NCBI RefSeq assembly: GCF_001642575.1
Contig: NZ_LXNG01000055.1
Coordinates: forward strand, 180,925-244,924
Direction of reading: 5' to 3'
From: Xanthomonas floridensis
Lineage (GTDB): Bacteria > Pseudomonadota > Gammaproteobacteria > Xanthomonadales > Xanthomonadaceae
DNA: 64,000 nt
The position numbers were made by a program, and so were the translations under genes. Below are positions 62,365 through 64,000 of the stretch, one piece after another (positions within the stretch are counted from its first letter, which is position 1; each line of letters starts with the position of its first letter). The notes beneath the pieces are model-generated. The model had not been told where the DNA came from and did not search any database. It saw only the letters and a list, made by a program, of their open reading frames with translations.

Positions 62365-63354
62365 TCAGGCCTTTGCGAAGGCCAGCAGATCCTTGTTGAA
62401 CTGATCGGCGTGCGTGATGGTCAGCCCATGCGGCGCGCCGGCATAGATCTTCAGTTCGGCATTCTTGATGATCTTGGACGATAGCTTGGCCGACGCATCG
62501 ATCGGCACGATCTGGTCGTCGTCGCCATGCACCACCAGCGCCGGCACATCGATCTTCTTCAGGTCGGGGGTGTAATCGACTTCGGAGAATTCCTTGATGC
62601 AGTCGTACTGTCCCTTGTGGCCGCCCAGCATGCCCTGCAGCCAGAACGCATCGCGCATGCCCTGGGTGACCTTGTGGCCGTCACGGTTGGCGCCGAAGAA
62701 CGGTGTGGTCAGGTCCTGGTAGAACTGCGAACGGTCCTTGGCCACGCCCTCGCGGATGCCGTCGAACACGCTCATCGGCAGGCCGCCCGGATTGGTGGGG
62801 CTCTTGACCATCTGCGGCGGCACCGCGCCTACCAGCACCACCTTGGCCACGCGCTTGCTGCCGTGACGACCCACGTAATGCGCCACTTCGCCGCCGCCGG
62901 TGGAATGGCCGACCAGGATCGCATCCTTGAGGTCCAGCGCGTCGATCACTGCCGCCAGATCGTCGGCGTAGGTGTCCATGTTGTTGCCGTCCCAGGTCTG
63001 GCTGGAGCGGCCGTGGCTGCGGCGGTCATGCGCGATCACGCGATAGCCGTGCTGACCCATGAACAGCATCTGCGGGTCCCAGGCATCGCCGCTGAGCGGC
63101 CAGCCATGCGCGAATACGACCGGCTGGCCTTTGCCCCAGTCCTTATAAAAAATGTTGGCGCCATCGGGGCGTTTGACGAAATTGGACATCGGGTTGACTC
63201 CGTGGGTAGACGAGTGGGGCGGGGTGGTGGGAACGGCAGGTGCAGCGGCGGCGGTTGCAAACACGGGCAGCGACAACGCTGCCACGGCGGCCGTGCTGGA
63301 GACGAGAAAGTTGCGGCGTCCGGCGTCGGCCGGAGGCGCCTCGAACGGATCCAT
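62365..63354 (-). CDS. Tat-exported alpha/beta hydrolase (non-haem chloroperoxidase/arylesterase-like)
   Basis: This 329-residue protein has a twin-arginine signal ([29 protein letters not shown] at 13-14). Its alpha/beta-hydrolase domain shows oxyanion [16 protein letters not shown], the nucleophile Ser in [18 protein letters not shown] (around 148), [16 protein letters not shown] (catalytic Asp) and [15 protein letters not shown] (catalytic His). This is the cofactor-free haloperoxidase/arylesterase sequence style. The ATG at 63354 has an AGGAG ribosome site. An intrinsic terminator follows. Confidence 0.9.
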   Translation of the reverse strand: MDPFEAPPADAGRRNFLVSSTAAVAALSLPVFATAAAAPAVPTTPPHSSTHGVNPMSNFVKRPDGANIFYKDWGKGQPVVFAHGWPLSGDAWDPQMLFMGQHGYRVIAHDRRSHGRSSQTWDGNNMDTYADDLAAVIDALDLKDAILVGHSTGGGEVAHYVGRHGSKRVAKVVLVGAVPPQMVKSPTNPGGLPMSVFDGIREGVAKDRSQFYQDLTTPFFGANRDGHKVTQGMRDAFWLQGMLGGHKGQYDCIKEFSEVDYTPDLKKIDVPALVVHGDDDQIVPIDASAKLSSKIIKNAELKIYAGAPHGLTITHADQFNKDLLAFAKA

Positions 63355-63629
63355 AGACACTCCTGTGGGCAAGGGCATGCAGCCCGGCGGTCGCATGACG
63401 CCGTGCAGGTCATGCGCGCGCGCCACCTGTAGCGACGCAGGCGAAGGACACGCCGGTGCATGCCGGCAGTAGACCGCTTGCACTGGCAATGCAGATTGCA
63501 TCTGCGTGCGCTCTGCGCCCTTCAATCGCTATGATGCGGATCAGGTCGATGCGAAAGCCGCCCTGGCTTGATCGATTGGCCGCAGTCATGCGCAGACACC
63601 GGGCGCTGGCCGGGCAATGGCGGGCTAGA

Positions 63630-64000
63630 TGTGATCTCTCAGTAGGTTGTTCATCCGGGGCATCTCTGGAAGATGGGGGTTATCAAGCCAACCCAGCCCC
63701 CAGGAGCCCCGGATGAACCTGCATAAACATGCCCGCTTGAGCCCTCGCGGTCGAGCCCTGCTTGTGGATCGCATCCTTGTTCAGGGGTTGCGCGTGGAAG
63801 AAGCAGCGCATGCGGCCGGTGTCAGCGTCCGAACGGCCTACAAATGGCTCAAGCGCTTTAAGGAAGAGGGGGAAGAAGGGTTGACTGACCGTACCTCCCG
63901 GCCTCACAAGTGCCCCCATGCCACGCCTAAGCACGTTGTGGATCAGGTCATCGCGCAGCGCCGTGCACGCCATACGTATCGGCAGATCGCCCAGCAGTTG
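63630..64000 (+). mobile_element. IS481-family insertion sequence, left part (cut by window edge)
   Basis: The element appears to begin at TGTGATCTCTCAGTAGGTTG (63630), which resembles the left end of Bordetella IS481 (TGTGAAGATTCAATAGGTTG, from memory). It is immediately preceded by GCTAGA (63624-63629), matching the NCTAGN target site known for IS481. The transposase gene starts at 63713. The right end and second target copy lie outside the window. Confidence 0.8.
63713..64000 (+). CDS. IS481-family transposase, N-terminal part
   Basis: The visible 96 codons (MNLHKHARLSPRGRALLVDR onward) hold the helix-turn-helix segment typical of IS481 transposases: VQGLRVEEAAHAAGVSVRTAYKWLKRFKEEGEEGLTDRTSRPH. 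The DDE catalytic domain would lie beyond the edge. The start codon lies inside the right arm of a 12-bp inverted repeat (63649-63660 with 63707-63718), together with the nearby GGAG at 63703-63706, so initiation may be masked in read-through mRNA. Confidence 0.87.
   Translation, partial: MNLHKHARLSPRGRALLVDRILVQGLRVEEAAHAAGVSVRTAYKWLKRFKEEGEEGLTDRTSRPHKCPHATPKHVVDQVIAQRRARHTYRQIAQQL

Overview
The window is high-GC DNA (about 64-66% by eye) from a gammaproteobacterium, almost certainly a Xanthomonas species. The evidence is the complete ccmABCDEFGHI set, an Oar-type TonB-dependent receptor inside a LacI-controlled glycan locus, the cmk-rpsA-ihfB-lapA-lapB and wecA-like/capD-like/galU order, a short YkgO-type L36 protein, and the dispersed GGGATTCGGGAATCG repeats typical of xanthomonad intergenic DNA. 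Genus placement is an inference from gene content and style, not from a database search. No tRNA, rRNA or CRISPR array was seen.

Layout. 1-7113 (minus strand): a nine-gene system I cytochrome c maturation operon, ccmA to ccmI, mostly joined by short overlaps. 7359-9514 (plus): a methionine/glutamine aminotransferase and a YafV-like omega-amidase, each followed by a repeat element. 9704-11074: secreted glutaminyl cyclotransferase and a small exported protein. 11292-14986 (minus): scpA-scpB-rluB, where ScpB carries a long acidic tail and RluB a long Gly/Pro/Arg-rich tail. 15356-15921: a yciI-bolA pair.

16380-29548 (plus) is the most interesting block: a LacI regulator, a carboxypeptidase-regulatory-domain TonB receptor, a PF10091/GH144-type lipoprotein, a sugar ABC importer (binding protein and two permeases, no ATPase), a 1055-residue multidomain glycosidase of unclear family, and a secreted endonuclease/exonuclease/phosphatase-family protein. 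Perfect palindromic LacI-type sites lie upstream of the regulator gene and just before the GH144-like gene, and they share one consensus. I read this as a candidate uptake and degradation system for a beta-1,2-glucan-like polymer, possibly one with phosphodiester substituents.

29688-34397 (minus): a TraB-family membrane protein, an acetyltransferase, the agmatine-to-putrescine pair aguA/aguB, a small exported protein and rpmJ (L36). 34572-43127 (plus): cmk, rpsA, ihfB, lapA, lapB, then surface polysaccharide genes (wecA-like, capD/wbpM-like, galU). 43280-49724: a KefB/C-type antiporter, a DUF1244 protein, folD, and guaB-guaA separated only by a repeat element. 49982-56521: a Rap1a/Tai-family protein, a Cache-HAMP protein without an output domain next to a DUF4388-like protein, and a NarL-type response regulator with a large propeller-sensor kinase. 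56943-62157 (plus): an AraC regulator translationally coupled to an isochorismatase-like hydrolase, a DoxX protein and an amidohydrolase, then an MFS exporter. 62365-63354 (minus): a Tat-exported alpha/beta hydrolase. The right edge enters an IS481-family element at 63630, with an NCTAGN target site beside it.
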